Assembly (NCBI GenBank): GCA_903934875.1
Contig: CAIZPP010000006.1
Coordinates: forward strand, 1-40,551
Direction: 5' to 3'
From: an uncultured Methylococcaceae bacterium
GTDB taxonomy: Bacteria > Pseudomonadota > Gammaproteobacteria > Methylococcales > Methylococcaceae
DNA: 40,551 nt
The position numbers and the translations under genes are program-made. Numbering within the stretch: position 1 is the stretch's first letter; the number at the start of each line of letters is the position of its first letter. The notes under the pieces are model-generated. The model did no database searches. It worked only from the letters and a program-made list of their open reading frames with translations, and was not told the DNA's origin. Shown here in pieces: positions 16,298-24,500 of this stretch.

Positions 16298-18837
16298 GAT
16301 GACTCCAGATGGTTGTTTTTTAACTTGCTTGCAAACACTTTCAAGGCTGACAAAGCTTCTTTATAGCGCATTTTCTTGGTCATGTTGCTGATGCCGGAAA
16401 CAGTGGGGCCATGTTCCGTTGCTGCCAACAAATCGTCAATTTGTTGTGCCACTTGCCGGGCCTTAAGCAAGTTTTGTGCAAGCAATTGCTCAAGTTCGAC
16501 GAGCAAGGGTTCAACTTGGCGCATGTCTACCTTGTCTGCTGCTTGGGGAGAGGAGGATGCGGATGCCTCCTGCTTGCTGGGCGGCACCGCAGGCAGTGGT
16601 TCAACCCATGCCAGCAGGCGCGTAACTAAAACATCGGGTTCAATGGGTTTGGAGACATGGTCGTTCATGCCCGCATCCAGGCAAGCCTGCCTATCCTGCA
16701 CCATGGCAGAGGCGGTCATTGCGATAATCGGCAGGTGTTTACCTTCAGGCATTTCGCGTAGTTGACGTGCGGCTGTCAAGCCGTCCATCACAGGCATTTC
16801 CAAGTCCATCAGCACCGCAGCAAACTTTTTCTGGCACACCCAGGCAACGGCTTCCGCCCCATTCTCTGCCAAGGTGACGCGCAGTTGCATATTTTCCAAG
16901 AACTTCCTGGCGATGAGTTGATTTAGAGGGTTGTCTTCGACGAGTAGAATTTCCGCGCCGCGCATCGTGCTTGCCATATCAACATAGGTTTGCTTGCCGC
17001 AAGCCCCGCTAGCCGTGTTAGTTTCTGCGCAAGATAGGTCCGCGTTCTGGCCGACGCTTTGAAAGGTAGCCGTAAAAGTAAAGCTAGTTCCTCTGCCCTC
17101 AGTGCTTGCCAAGGAGATTTCACCGCCCATTAATTCCACCAAACGCTTGGCTATGGAAAGGCCAAGGCCACTTCCGCCAAACCGGCGGGTAATTGATGTA
17201 TCCGCTTGCGAGAAAGGCGTAAACAGTTGCCGGATATGTTCGGGTGGAATGCCGATGCCAGTGTCGCAGATGCTGAAGCAGAGCGTAACTGACGGTGATT
17301 GACTATCCTGCTGCGGTAGCCGTTTCACTTTAATGCGAATTTCGCCGCTATGCGTGAACTTGACCGCATTGCCAAGCAGGTTACTAAGAACTTGGCCTAA
17401 TCGCAAGCTATCCCCGACCAAGTGGTTCGGCACGTCGCTGTCCTTTTCTATGATCAGGCTAAGGCCCTTTTCTTCCAGCCTGATTTTAAACAGATGGGTC
17501 GCATTTTCAATGATATCCGCAAGCCTAAACACTGCATTTTCGATATGGAGTTGCCCTGCCTCAATCTTGGAGTAGTCTAGTATGTCATTGATGATGCTAA
17601 GCAGAGATTTGGATGCGGCCTGCATCTTAACCAAGTAATCGCGCTGGTACGGCGTCAATTCCGTATCCAGCAGTAAGGAGGAAAATCCGATGATGGCATT
17701 CATAGGGGTGCGGATTTCATGGCTCATATTGGCGAGGAAGGCGCTTTTGGCATGGTCGGCCGCTTCGGCAGAGTGCTTGGCATCCTTCAGGTGTTGCTCG
17801 ACCCGTTTCTGCGTCGTGATATTGTTTCCAAGAAGGCTGTATCCCACCGTCCGCCCGCGCCGGTCACGGACGGATGAGAGGGTTAGTATATAGGTGCTGG
17901 ACTGGCCGCCGCATTGGATATCGGTCTCTTCCCGCCGGTTCTCAATGCCATCATAACGGTGGACCAATTCATCGCAAGCCGATGGCAGACAGTTTGGGGG
18001 CTGGCCTATGGAGGCGGAGTGCAGGCCCCAGGCGGCTCCGGAGGCACGGTTGAAATCCACGACCCGCCAATGTCCATCGAACACGACTAAGGGATCGTCG
18101 AGCGCGTCCAGCACAGCCTGCCGGGCTAGAGGCGTCAATTCAAAGGCCCGCCCGGATAAGAGCGCCCAGCTAAAACACAGGCTGGTGATGGCAAATGCGG
18201 GAAACACAAGATTAAAACCGGGGATCGGTGATAGCCGCAATTGGAATAGGAAATCGCTGGTGATCGGGATGAGTATGCCTACCAGCAGCAGCAGGGTATT
18301 GCTACGCTGTAGTACGGTGGATCTCAGGGCAGCGATCAACACACCGCATACCGCCAAGTCTACCAAGGACATATAGATATAATAAACCGCAAACCAAGGC
18401 CCCCGGTCCCAAAGCAGCACAGGCAGGGCACCGGACCACTCCAGCCGGAAGTTGCTGCGGAATAAACTGTGGAGATTGGCATCCAGCGGTAGCATGGCAG
18501 TGATGGCCGGCACCGCCAGCAGCGCGATCCAAGTTCGCCGCGTCAACCAGTGGCCATGCCCAGTGTAGACGAACACGGTCGCCAGTATCGTTGGCGGCAT
18601 GAAGGCCGTGGGAACCCAGCGCACTTTCGACAGCAGGACTTTAATCGGCAGGACTGTAGCGGAAGCCTCCAAGGCATAGAACAGTTCTGTCGCCGCCACC
18701 AGAAACAAAAACACGGCTAGGGTTCCTGCGGTCAGGTCGCGAAAGCGCCAGACATATAGCGACAAGGTACCCATCACCAGTGCCGCCAGCAGCAATGGAA
18801 TCAGGTAGGGGGTGAAGGTCAAGCCCAAAGTGTTCAT
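16294..18837 (-). CDS. Membrane hybrid histidine kinase: 7TM sensor - PAS - HisKA - HATPase - REC
   Basis: This 847-residue protein begins with about seven transmembrane helices (residues ~8-225) of the HisKA_7TM sensor type. A PAS-like region follows (about 235-345, with D-x-x-x-V-V-F-D-G-x-W-R-V-V-D-F-N). Then come HisKA ([10 protein letters not shown]), HATPase_c (L-G-N-A-V-K-F, D-T-G-I-G-I, G-G-S-G-L-G-L) and a receiver ([15 protein letters not shown]). The last ~100 residues are helical with no recognisable HPt histidine. It is the only membrane sensor of the cluster and so the likely entry point of the relay. It starts 52 bp after soxY on the same strand, which suggests cotranscription. 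Confidence 0.94.
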   Translation of the reverse strand: MNTLGLTFTPYLIPLLLAALVMGTLSLYVWRFRDLTAGTLAVFLFLVAATELFYALEASATVLPIKVLLSKVRWVPTAFMPPTILATVFVYTGHGHWLTRRTWIALLAVPAITAMLPLDANLHSLFRSNFRLEWSGALPVLLWDRGPWFAVYYIYMSLVDLAVCGVLIAALRSTVLQRSNTLLLLVGILIPITSDFLFQLRLSPIPGFNLVFPAFAITSLCFSWALLSGRAFELTPLARQAVLDALDDPLVVFDGHWRVVDFNRASGAAWGLHSASIGQPPNCLPSACDELVHRYDGIENRREETDIQCGGQSSTYILTLSSVRDRRGRTVGYSLLGNNITTQKRVEQHLKDAKHSAEAADHAKSAFLANMSHEIRTPMNAIIGFSSLLLDTELTPYQRDYLVKMQAASKSLLSIINDILDYSKIEAGQLHIENAVFRLADIIENATHLFKIRLEEKGLSLIIEKDSDVPNHLVGDSLRLGQVLSNLLGNAVKFTHSGEIRIKVKRLPQQDSQSPSVTLCFSICDTGIGIPPEHIRQLFTPFSQADTSITRRFGGSGLGLSIAKRLVELMGGEISLASTEGRGTSFTFTATFQSVGQNADLSCAETNTASGACGKQTYVDMASTMRGAEILLVEDNPLNQLIARKFLENMQLRVTLAENGAEAVAWVCQKKFAAVLMDLEMPVMDGLTAARQLREMPEGKHLPIIAMTASAMVQDRQACLDAGMNDHVSKPIEPDVLVTRLLAWVEPLPAVPPSKQEASASSSPQAADKVDMRQVEPLLVELEQLLAQNLLKARQVAQQIDDLLAATEHGPTVSGISNMTKKMRYKEALSALKVFASKLKNNHLESS

Positions 18838-18889
18838 CGGACTTTGCCATCCTGTCCAAGGTGTCCCCCCGCTTGTCGCCTTGGCAGCA

Positions 18890-19429
18890 TCACCCGCAAC
18901 CCCCGGCTACCACTTTCACGTTCTTTCCGGTGCTGAAATACCCATTCCCTGACTTGACCATGGCGATGACCTTGCTGCTTTCATTCATCTTGATGCGTAG
19001 CGATACGAAAGGGTCAAGGTTCCTCTCCAGATCGAAGCGGGCTGCCAAGGGCGAGGGATTTTTTTCCACAAACACCCATATCGCTTCCACGCCGGGAAGC
19101 TCGCTTTCTATGGTAATTGGTACTATTGACCCATCCTCTGCTATGTCGGGCGCATCAAGCTTGACTAGGCCGCTGTATGACACTGTTTGGCCACCGGTTT
19201 CCCTGTCCATGGCAGTTGCCAGTTTGCCGCCCGATTCCTGTTGCGGTTTGCCCCTACCCGCACCAGGCAATCCGCCTAAGGATATGGCCGGGAGCAATTT
19301 CCCTGAATTGAGTCTGTGGATGGAATTAGCGCAGTTTTTCCTTAGCTGGCTTGCGGGGAGTTGTTTTTTTCCAAATCCTAACATGAATGCGAGCATAGAA
19401 TTGATAAATGATCGTCTTGACTGAATCAT
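18890..19429 (-). CDS. soxY: Thiosulfate oxidation carrier protein SoxY
   Basis: SoxY carries sulfur intermediates on a C-terminal cysteine during periplasmic thiosulfate oxidation and works as a heterodimer with SoxZ. The 179-residue product starts with a Tat-like signal (S-R-R-S-F-I-N then hydrophobic). After a long Gly/Lys-rich linker, the SoxY fold runs from about residue 82 (D-I-A-E-D-G-S-I-V-P-I-T-I) through V-E-K-N-P. It ends V-V-A-G-G-C-G, the swinging-arm motif, one glycine shorter than the common G-G-C-G-G. A second cysteine near residue 33 is unusual. It is divergent from soxZ and heads the three-kinase operon. No soxA, soxB, soxX or soxCD lies in the window. Confidence 0.88.
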   Translation of the reverse strand: MIQSRRSFINSMLAFMLGFGKKQLPASQLRKNCANSIHRLNSGKLLPAISLGGLPGAGRGKPQQESGGKLATAMDRETGGQTVSYSGLVKLDAPDIAEDGSIVPITIESELPGVEAIWVFVEKNPSPLAARFDLERNLDPFVSLRIKMNESSKVIAMVKSGNGYFSTGKNVKVVAGGCG

Positions 19430-19496
19430 GGTCTTGCGCTTCTTGTATGAGTGGGATTAAATCAGCAGATTGATCAACATCATATTCAAAAATGAC
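19430..19496. promoter_or_regulatory. Divergent soxY/soxZ control region with FNR-like box
   Basis: The 67-bp gap between the two start codons holds TTGATCAACATCAT at 19470-19483. It matches the FNR/ANR consensus TTGAT-N4-ATCAA at nine of ten defined positions. The box centre is about 20 bases from the soxZ start and about 47 bases from the soxY start. An [4Fe-4S]-type fnr gene is present at 33865-34608. No clean -35/-10 pair is visible for either direction. Confidence 0.5.
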
Positions 19497-19808
19497 ATGT
19501 CTAGCATAAAAATAAGAAGCAAACGCCTTGATTCTGCCAGCCTAGTCCGCATCCTGCTTACCCATCCCATGGAAACCGGGCGCAGGCAGGATAAGGCAAG
19601 CGGCGAGACCGTTCCACCCCATTATATTCAGGAGGTCAAAATAGAACATAATGGCATACTTGCAGCCAGATGCCAGTTTGGCACAGCAGTGTCACGCGAC
19701 CCCTATATCTCATTCAGGCTGAGGGACACCAAGTCTGGAGACAGTGTCAAGGTTAGCTGGTTAGACAACTTGGGGCAGAGCGATAGCGAGTCAATTCTGA
19801 TTCCATGA
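19497..19808 (+). CDS. soxZ: Thiosulfate oxidation carrier complex protein SoxZ
   Basis: SoxZ is the partner of SoxY. The 103-residue product starts M-S-S-I-K-I-R-S-K, the usual SoxZ opening, so ATG 19497 was chosen over an upstream TTG. Further family features are L-L-T-H-P-M-E-T-G-R-R, a P-x-H-Y-I-Q-E-V segment, and S-R-D-P-Y-I-S-F-R-L...D-S-V-K-V-S-W-L-D-N in the immunoglobulin-like fold. No signal peptide is present, as expected for a protein exported together with Tat-dependent SoxY. In most organisms soxY and soxZ are adjacent and codirectional; here they are divergent. Confidence 0.92.
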   Translation: MSSIKIRSKRLDSASLVRILLTHPMETGRRQDKASGETVPPHYIQEVKIEHNGILAARCQFGTAVSRDPYISFRLRDTKSGDSVKVSWLDNLGQSDSESILIP

Positions 19809-19887
19809 TGTGTCAAATGGTTATTAATGCTCTAAATTATATTCTTTTGTCCCTAAGATTCAGTACAATAGAAAAAAAATAATAAGG

Positions 19888-19905
19888 CTGCCGCATGAAC
19901 GGCAG
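19888..19905 (-). terminator. Weak hairpin, terminator-like on the minus strand
   Basis: A six-bp stem CTGCCG/CGGCAG with a six-base loop is followed, on the minus strand, by a T-rich tail. No minus-strand gene obviously ends here, so it may equally be part of the msrB leader. Confidence 0.25.
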
Positions 19906-20051
19906 TTCTGGCATAGGCGCAACTTGGACATCTCCGTCTCCACCCCTGTCCTAGAACCGGGTTGGGGAGTTTTCCCGACGGGAACATGATGGAATAGCGA
20001 TCCCTTTTGCCTTGGCCGGGTTTTCCACCACCTACTGTGAGAGGTACCGCG

Positions 20052-20528
20052 ATGTCTTGGAATGCAACGAAATTCGTCAAGCCTGACGAGGAAGTTCTTA
20101 AGCAACGACTGGATGAGGAACAATTCCAGGTGACCCAATGCAGCGGAACCGAACCGCCGTTCCACAACGCCTACTGGGACAACCATAGCGAAGGCATTTA
20201 CGTGGACGCGGTTTCTGGAGAGCCTTTGTTCAGTTCCCTGGACAAATTTGATTCCGGCACGGGGTGGCCGAGTTTCTGTAGTCCGCTGGAACGGGAAAAT
20301 ATTGTTGAGAAGCGGGATTTCTCCCATTTCATGATCCGCACTGAGGTTCGCAGCAAACATGCCGATTCCCATCTCGGCCATTTGTTCGAGGACGGTCCGG
20401 CCCCTAGCGGGAAACGCTACTGCATCAACTCGGCTGCGCTGAAGTTCATCCCGGAAGAAGAAATGGAGGATGCCGGCTATGGGGAATATCTCCATTTGTT
20501 CGTGACTAGCAAGCACCAAAAGGGATAA
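20052..20528 (+). CDS. msrB: Peptide-methionine (R)-S-oxide reductase MsrB
   Basis: MsrB repairs oxidised methionine. The 158-residue product starts [13 protein letters not shown] six bases before ATG 20052 supports this over an upstream in-frame start. The catalytic cysteine is in [11 protein letters not shown]. Other family signatures are [15 protein letters not shown] and [13 protein letters not shown]. The two C-x-x-C zinc pairs of E. coli-type MsrB are absent (I-Y-V-D-A-V-S-G and R-S-K-H-A-D at those places). Cysteines in V-T-Q-C and P-S-F-C are candidate recycling residues. Confidence 0.93.
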   Translation: MSWNATKFVKPDEEVLKQRLDEEQFQVTQCSGTEPPFHNAYWDNHSEGIYVDAVSGEPLFSSLDKFDSGTGWPSFCSPLERENIVEKRDFSHFMIRTEVRSKHADSHLGHLFEDGPAPSGKRYCINSAALKFIPEEEMEDAGYGEYLHLFVTSKHQKG

Positions 20529-20621
20529 TATCCCGGACAGGGCAAATTGAAAGTCGCTTCACTTCCGCGGCCCGCTGTACTTTTTAGGTACCGAACGTTC
20601 TTATGAAAACACCATAAACCT

Positions 20622-22985
20622 ATGTCAGAAAAAACACTGGGAAAAGAAAACTTGATTATCGGCAACGTCAAAGGCATCAGTAAATCGGCGCGGGCCGTCT
20701 TGGCCGAACACGGCATTTTTTCAGTGGAGGAGCTGGCCGTTGCGGACGTGGAGCAATTGCAGAAGATTCCCGGATTTTCCGCCCAGAAGGCTGAACGGAT
20801 GATCCGCGCTGCCAAACATTTGGTCGGCGATATGGAAAAGGACAATAATGCCATGCAGTTGCAGGCAAAGGCGCAGCCCTCACGTGGCTTGGGGTTTGAA
20901 AAGAGCGGCGAGATTGATTTAAACGACCCCCAACTGTATATCAATCGCGAATTGAGCTTGCTGGAGTTCAATTGGCGTGTGCTGGAGCAGGCCAAGGACA
21001 AAGCGACCCCGCTTTTGGAGCGGCTCAATTTCCTCTGTATCTCTTGCTCGAATCTGGACGAGTTTTTCGAGGTGCGGGTCGCAGGCTTGATTCAAATGGC
21101 GGAGTTGGGTGCGGCCCGCAACGAGCCGGACAGTCTGAGTCCTAGCGAGGCACTGGCGACCATCAACCAACGCGCCCATGAATTGGTGGCGGAGCAATAC
21201 CGGGTGCTGAATGAAGTCATGCTGCCCGCGTTGGTGGAGCAAAACATACGCTTCATCCGCCGCACCGAATGGAACGAATCGCAACGGGTTTGGCTGAAGA
21301 ATTATTACGAGGAAGAATTATTGCCCATCTTAAGCCCGATGGGCTTGGACCCGGCCCACCCTTTTCCGCGCATTCTCAACAAAAGCCTAAATTTCATCAT
21401 CTCCCTGTCAGGAAAAGACGCTTTCGGGCGCGACCTTGAGTTGGCAATACTCCAGGCCCCCCGCGCCTTGCCCCGCATCATTCAATTGCCGCATGGTGAA
21501 ACTGACAGCGGTCTCCACGATTTCGTATTCCTCTCGTCCATTATCCATGCCTTCGTAGACCAATTGTTCCATGGCATGAAGGTTCGCGCCTGCAACCAGT
21601 TCCGTGTGACCCGCAACAGCGACATGTATTTGGACGAGGAAGAAATTGACGATTTATTGCGGGCGGTTGAGGGGGAACTGACTAGCCGCAATTTCGGCGA
21701 CGAAGTGCGGTTGGAGGTGACCGACAACTGCCCTGATGAGTTAGTCGCATTTTTGCTTTCACAGTTTGGCCTGAGCAGGGAGCGGCTGTATAAAGTCCAC
21801 GGGCCGGTGAACCTGAACCGTTCCCGCGAAGTATACGATCTCATCGACCGCCCCGACTTGAAATACCAGCCCTTTGTCGCCGGTCTTCCGCGCCAAATGT
21901 CAGGCTACAAGGACGATATTTTCGAAGCGATGCGTAAGCAAGACATCCTGCTGCACCAGCCTTACGAGTCTTTTGGCCCGGTGATCGAAATGGTCAGGCA
22001 AGCGGCGGACGACCCGCATGTCGTGGCGATCAAGCAGACGCTTTACCGCGCCGGGTCCAATTCGCCGATTGTCGAGGCTTTAATCAGGGCGGCGCGGGCG
22101 GGAAAGGAAGTCACCGTGGTGGTGGAGCTATTGGCCCGCTTTGATGAAAAAGCCAACATATCCCTCGCCCACCGTCTGCAGGAAGCCGGGGTCCAAGTGG
22201 TTTACGGCATTGTTGGTTACAAGACCCACGCCAAGATGATGCTGGTGTTGCGGCGCGAGGGCAAGCAATTGCGGCACTACACCCATCTCAGCACCGGCAA
22301 CTACCATCCGAGAACCGCAAGGCTCTACTCCGATTACAGCCTGTTCAGCAGCGACAAGGATTTGGGCGAAGATGTGCGCCGTGTTTTTGTGCAACTGACC
22401 AGCTTGGGAAAAATGAGCCGGCTTGACAAGCTGCTGCAGTCGCCATTCACGCTGCATAATGCGCTAATCAAGAAGATCGGGCGGGAGATCGAACAGGCCA
22501 ATAAAGGCCAAGCCGCCCGCATCATCATCAAAGTCAACGCGGTGAACGAGCCGCAGCTCATTCGCGCCCTGTACAGCGCATCCATGGCTGGAGTGAAGAT
22601 CATTCTGATTGTGCGGGGCATCTGTTGCCTGCGTCCAGGGGTTCCAGGCGTGTCGGAAAATATTCAAGTCCGTTCCATCATAGGCCGCTTTTTGGAGCAT
22701 AGCAGGGTCTACTGGTTTGAAAACGGCGGGGAACCCGAGGTTTTCTGCGCCAGTGCCGATTTCCTGAGACGCAATATGTTCCGGCGGGTGGAAAGCTGCT
22801 TTCCCGTGACACAGAGAAAACTGGCGGACAGGATACGCGCTGACTTGGAGCTTTATTTGAAAGACAACACCCAGGCATGGCTGTTGCAAACCGACGGCAC
22901 CTATATCCGCGCCGTGCCCAAAGAAGGCGAGCCTGCCATCAACGCGCAATCGGCTTTGTTGGAGCAGTTGGCGGAAATGGACTAG
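20622..22985 (+). CDS. ppk1: Polyphosphate kinase 1 with N-terminal helix-hairpin-helix extension
   Basis: PPK1 reversibly polymerises the gamma-phosphate of ATP into polyphosphate. The core begins near residue 105 (Y-I-N-R-E-L-S-L-L-E-F-N) and carries the phosphorylated histidine His536 in K-T-H-A-K plus the second conserved His555 in Y-T-H-L-S-T-G-N-Y, with the 19-residue spacing seen in E. coli PPK. Total length is 787 residues, about 90-100 more than usual. The extra N-terminus (about 10-70) reads as helix-hairpin-helix motifs: L-A-E-H-G-I-F-S-V-E-E-L and L-Q-K-I-P-G-F-S-A-Q-K-A. Such motifs bind nucleic acid in other proteins. The extension is in frame with no break. No strong Shine-Dalgarno is visible. 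Confidence 0.95.
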   Translation: MSEKTLGKENLIIGNVKGISKSARAVLAEHGIFSVEELAVADVEQLQKIPGFSAQKAERMIRAAKHLVGDMEKDNNAMQLQAKAQPSRGLGFEKSGEIDLNDPQLYINRELSLLEFNWRVLEQAKDKATPLLERLNFLCISCSNLDEFFEVRVAGLIQMAELGAARNEPDSLSPSEALATINQRAHELVAEQYRVLNEVMLPALVEQNIRFIRRTEWNESQRVWLKNYYEEELLPILSPMGLDPAHPFPRILNKSLNFIISLSGKDAFGRDLELAILQAPRALPRIIQLPHGETDSGLHDFVFLSSIIHAFVDQLFHGMKVRACNQFRVTRNSDMYLDEEEIDDLLRAVEGELTSRNFGDEVRLEVTDNCPDELVAFLLSQFGLSRERLYKVHGPVNLNRSREVYDLIDRPDLKYQPFVAGLPRQMSGYKDDIFEAMRKQDILLHQPYESFGPVIEMVRQAADDPHVVAIKQTLYRAGSNSPIVEALIRAARAGKEVTVVVELLARFDEKANISLAHRLQEAGVQVVYGIVGYKTHAKMMLVLRREGKQLRHYTHLSTGNYHPRTARLYSDYSLFSSDKDLGEDVRRVFVQLTSLGKMSRLDKLLQSPFTLHNALIKKIGREIEQANKGQAARIIIKVNAVNEPQLIRALYSASMAGVKIILIVRGICCLRPGVPGVSENIQVRSIIGRFLEHSRVYWFENGGEPEVFCASADFLRRNMFRRVESCFPVTQRKLADRIRADLELYLKDNTQAWLLQTDGTYIRAVPKEGEPAINAQSALLEQLAEMD

Positions 22986-22986
22986 G

Positions 22987-23247
22987 TGTACAGCGTTTTC
23001 AATATCAATAGACTTTATCGGAAACCTTCCGCTGACACAGTAACGGGGCGGCCACTCATTAGGTTTCCGATAAAGTCTAATAGTTACTTTTTGACGTTAC
23101 GCACAGGCTCCTGTGCTGTTACCGGCAAAGGATTCCCGACCTACGGCGATTCGTTTTGGAGTGTCAAGGCTTGCCTTGACGGGCAAAGCGAGCTTTGCCA
23201 GTCCATGCGTAACATCAGGTGCTTTTTAAATATGAAAACGCTGTACA
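22987..23247. repeat. 261-bp nested-palindrome element (MITE-like)
   Basis: The element starts one base after the ppk1 stop. Perfect 15-bp terminal inverted repeats TGTACAGCGTTTTCA lie at 22987-23001 and, inverted, at 23233-23247. Inside are a perfect 19-bp inverted repeat (23009-23027 / 23061-23079), an imperfect 12-bp pair (23092-23103 / 23206-23217), and three tight hairpins with 7-8 bp stems and 2-base loops (23101-23116, 23163-23180, 23182-23199). No coding frame is convincing. It could be a miniature inverted-repeat element, nested insertions, or a structured RNA. No target-site duplication is evident. Confidence 0.7.
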
Positions 23248-23286
23248 TTGGCATCAATCTCCAGTTAATCTCTAAGGAACAAAGCC

Positions 23287-23733
23287 ATGAAACCTGTAAT
23301 AGTTGATACAACTCAGTGCCACTTATGGACTGATGCCCTTCATGTGCAGGCACTTTCTAGGGAAGCGAAAAATAAGTGGGATAGAGGCACCTATGTTCGC
23401 TTATGTGTCACAACGGCGTGGACAGCACTCGAAACATCCTGCCCAGTTGCTCTTGATATCCCAAAAATTGGTATGCCTTTTCAAGATAAACTAGATAAAG
23501 CTATCCAAAAAAAGGGACTTCAGGCTATAAATTGGGAATTAGGGGTTTGGGAACAAGTTAACGCAATTAGAAAAAGACGAAACACTTATGTCCATCACTA
23601 CCTTAATTTAGAGGATATGTTTCCAGACTCATCCGTCGCGGATCATGCAATAGAGATGGTTAGGGATGCAATAAAAGACATTTATACCATTGCGGGGAAA
23701 CATACCCAGAATGGGTTGAAGTCTGTTGCGTAG
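23287..23733 (+). CDS. HEPN-like protein of unknown function
   Basis: This 148-residue protein has a good start: AAGGA lies about 7 bases before the ATG. It is predicted to be largely helical and contains R98-N-T-Y-V-H103 within I-R-K-R-R-N-T-Y-V-H-H, which fits the R-x4-6-H motif of HEPN domains, many of which are ribonucleases. Base composition is markedly more AT-rich than in flanking ppk1 and htpG, suggesting horizontal transfer. It sits inside a repeat cluster. No partner nucleotidyltransferase is adjacent. HEPN assignment rests on one motif and the helical character. Confidence 0.7.
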   Translation: MKPVIVDTTQCHLWTDALHVQALSREAKNKWDRGTYVRLCVTTAWTALETSCPVALDIPKIGMPFQDKLDKAIQKKGLQAINWELGVWEQVNAIRKRRNTYVHHYLNLEDMFPDSSVADHAIEMVRDAIKDIYTIAGKHTQNGLKSVA

Positions 23734-23774
23734 GTCAACGTTCAGCCCAGCGGCTTGAGGAGGATAACGAGCTT

Positions 23775-24164
23775 GTGGAGTGCGGCGACTCGTCGCCGCC
23801 TTTCATGACTAGCGGCGACGAGTCGCCGCACTCCAGAAAGTGCAAACTGCCAGCCCTAGCAATTGGGCTGAACGATGACCAAGGCCAAGTCTGTCAAGTA
23901 AAAGGATGGGATGGCGACTCTCAGTTGTTTGCAACTCTTTGCATGGTCGATCCGGGAGTTAGTTCCGGCGATCCAAATACACGGCGAGTATTCATTGTCG
24001 CAAACGGAGAAGAAAAATTGGTTTCTGTGCATGCGTCTGGATACGACACGCAAGAAAGAGTATCAGCGTTAATAAACACTATGAAAGTCCCCTTTGAGGC
24101 CGTTCGTGTCTATGACGATGGCGTTTTGGTCGAAGAAAAGCGTGTGATGATGAGAGGAAGCTAA
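23775..24164 (+). CDS. Hypothetical protein, start within a palindromic repeat
   Basis: The frame is open from GTG 23775 to a stop at 24162-24164 (129 residues). The first ~20 codons are made of a 23-bp palindromic repeat, so either the repeat inserted into the gene's 5' end or translation starts further in, for example at ATG 23943. The C-terminal half (F-I-V-A-N-G-E-E-K-L-V-S-V-H-A-S-G and V-R-V-Y-D-D-G-V-L-V-E-E-K) looks like a real beta-rich protein, but I do not recognise a family. A strong GGAGG lies at 23757-23761, though spaced too far from the GTG. Confidence 0.45.
   Translation: MECGDSSPPFMTSGDESPHSRKCKLPALAIGLNDDQGQVCQVKGWDGDSQLFATLCMVDPGVSSGDPNTRRVFIVANGEEKLVSVHASGYDTQERVSALINTMKVPFEAVRVYDDGVLVEEKRVMMRGS
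23777..23834. repeat. Long perfect palindrome (GGAGTGCGGCGACTCGTCGC type)
   Basis: A perfect 23-bp inverted repeat (23777-23799 and 23812-23834) with a 12-base loop. The GGAGTGCGGCGACTCGTCGC motif looks like a dispersed intergenic repeat of the kind seen in other genomes. It coincides with the start of the frame at 23775. Confidence 0.75.
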
Positions 24165-24190
24165 GTCTTGCTCGGAACATTACAGCAGTC

Positions 24191-24211
24191 GGGCGGGTTA
24201 GGAACCCGCCC
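24191..24211. repeat. Short palindromic repeat GGGCGGGTT-AGG-AACCCGCCC
   Basis: Perfect 9-bp stem with a 3-base loop in the gap before htpG. It lies 27 bases after the stop of the hypothetical gene. No T-tract follows, so terminator function is doubtful, and it resembles a dispersed repeat. Confidence 0.55.
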
Positions 24212-24287
24212 CTACGATTGTGTAACCGCCTCTCAAACGGTCAGTTTTTGCCGGTAGGTCTTGGATGCATGGGCAGGGCTGTTGGCT

Positions 24288-24394
24288 GGTTCCCAAGTTC
24301 CGGCTTGGGAACCCTTATCTTGCAAGCTCCTGCTTGGCCGTTCTTCGGGAAGCTGGAGCTTCAAAAACCCCATTCCCAAGCAGGAGCTTGGGAA
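24288..24394. repeat. Pair of TTCCCAAG...CTTGGGAA palindromes
   Basis: Two related inverted repeats lie at 24288-24313 (10-bp stem GGTTCCCAAG) and 24373-24394 (8-bp stem TTCCCAAG). Both have six-base loops. The CTTGGGAAC-type core looks like a dispersed repeat. No gene is visible between 24165 and 24635 apart from these repeats and the htpG promoter. Confidence 0.6.
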
Positions 24395-24500
24395 CGAGCA
24401 AAAGGCAGTGCAAACGGCTTGGTCTATGAAGAAATGGTACCCTGGCCCAACTGCCGCCGCCCAAACGCCCAAGCACTAGCGTTTTTTTCCCGTCCACACG

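Noticed and set aside
16294-16620. An HPt domain at the C-terminus of the 7TM kinase
   Set aside because: The tail is helical but lacks a recognisable H-x-x-K-G phospho-acceptor motif.
11269-18376. Plus-strand frames antisense to the three kinases
   Set aside because: Translations are Ser/Arg/Ala-rich reverse-frame shadows. The minus-strand kinases have full domain sets.
23775-24164. Nucleotidyltransferase (MNT) antitoxin partner for the HEPN-like gene
   Set aside because: No G-S-x-A-R-G-type motif or paired Asp residues are visible.
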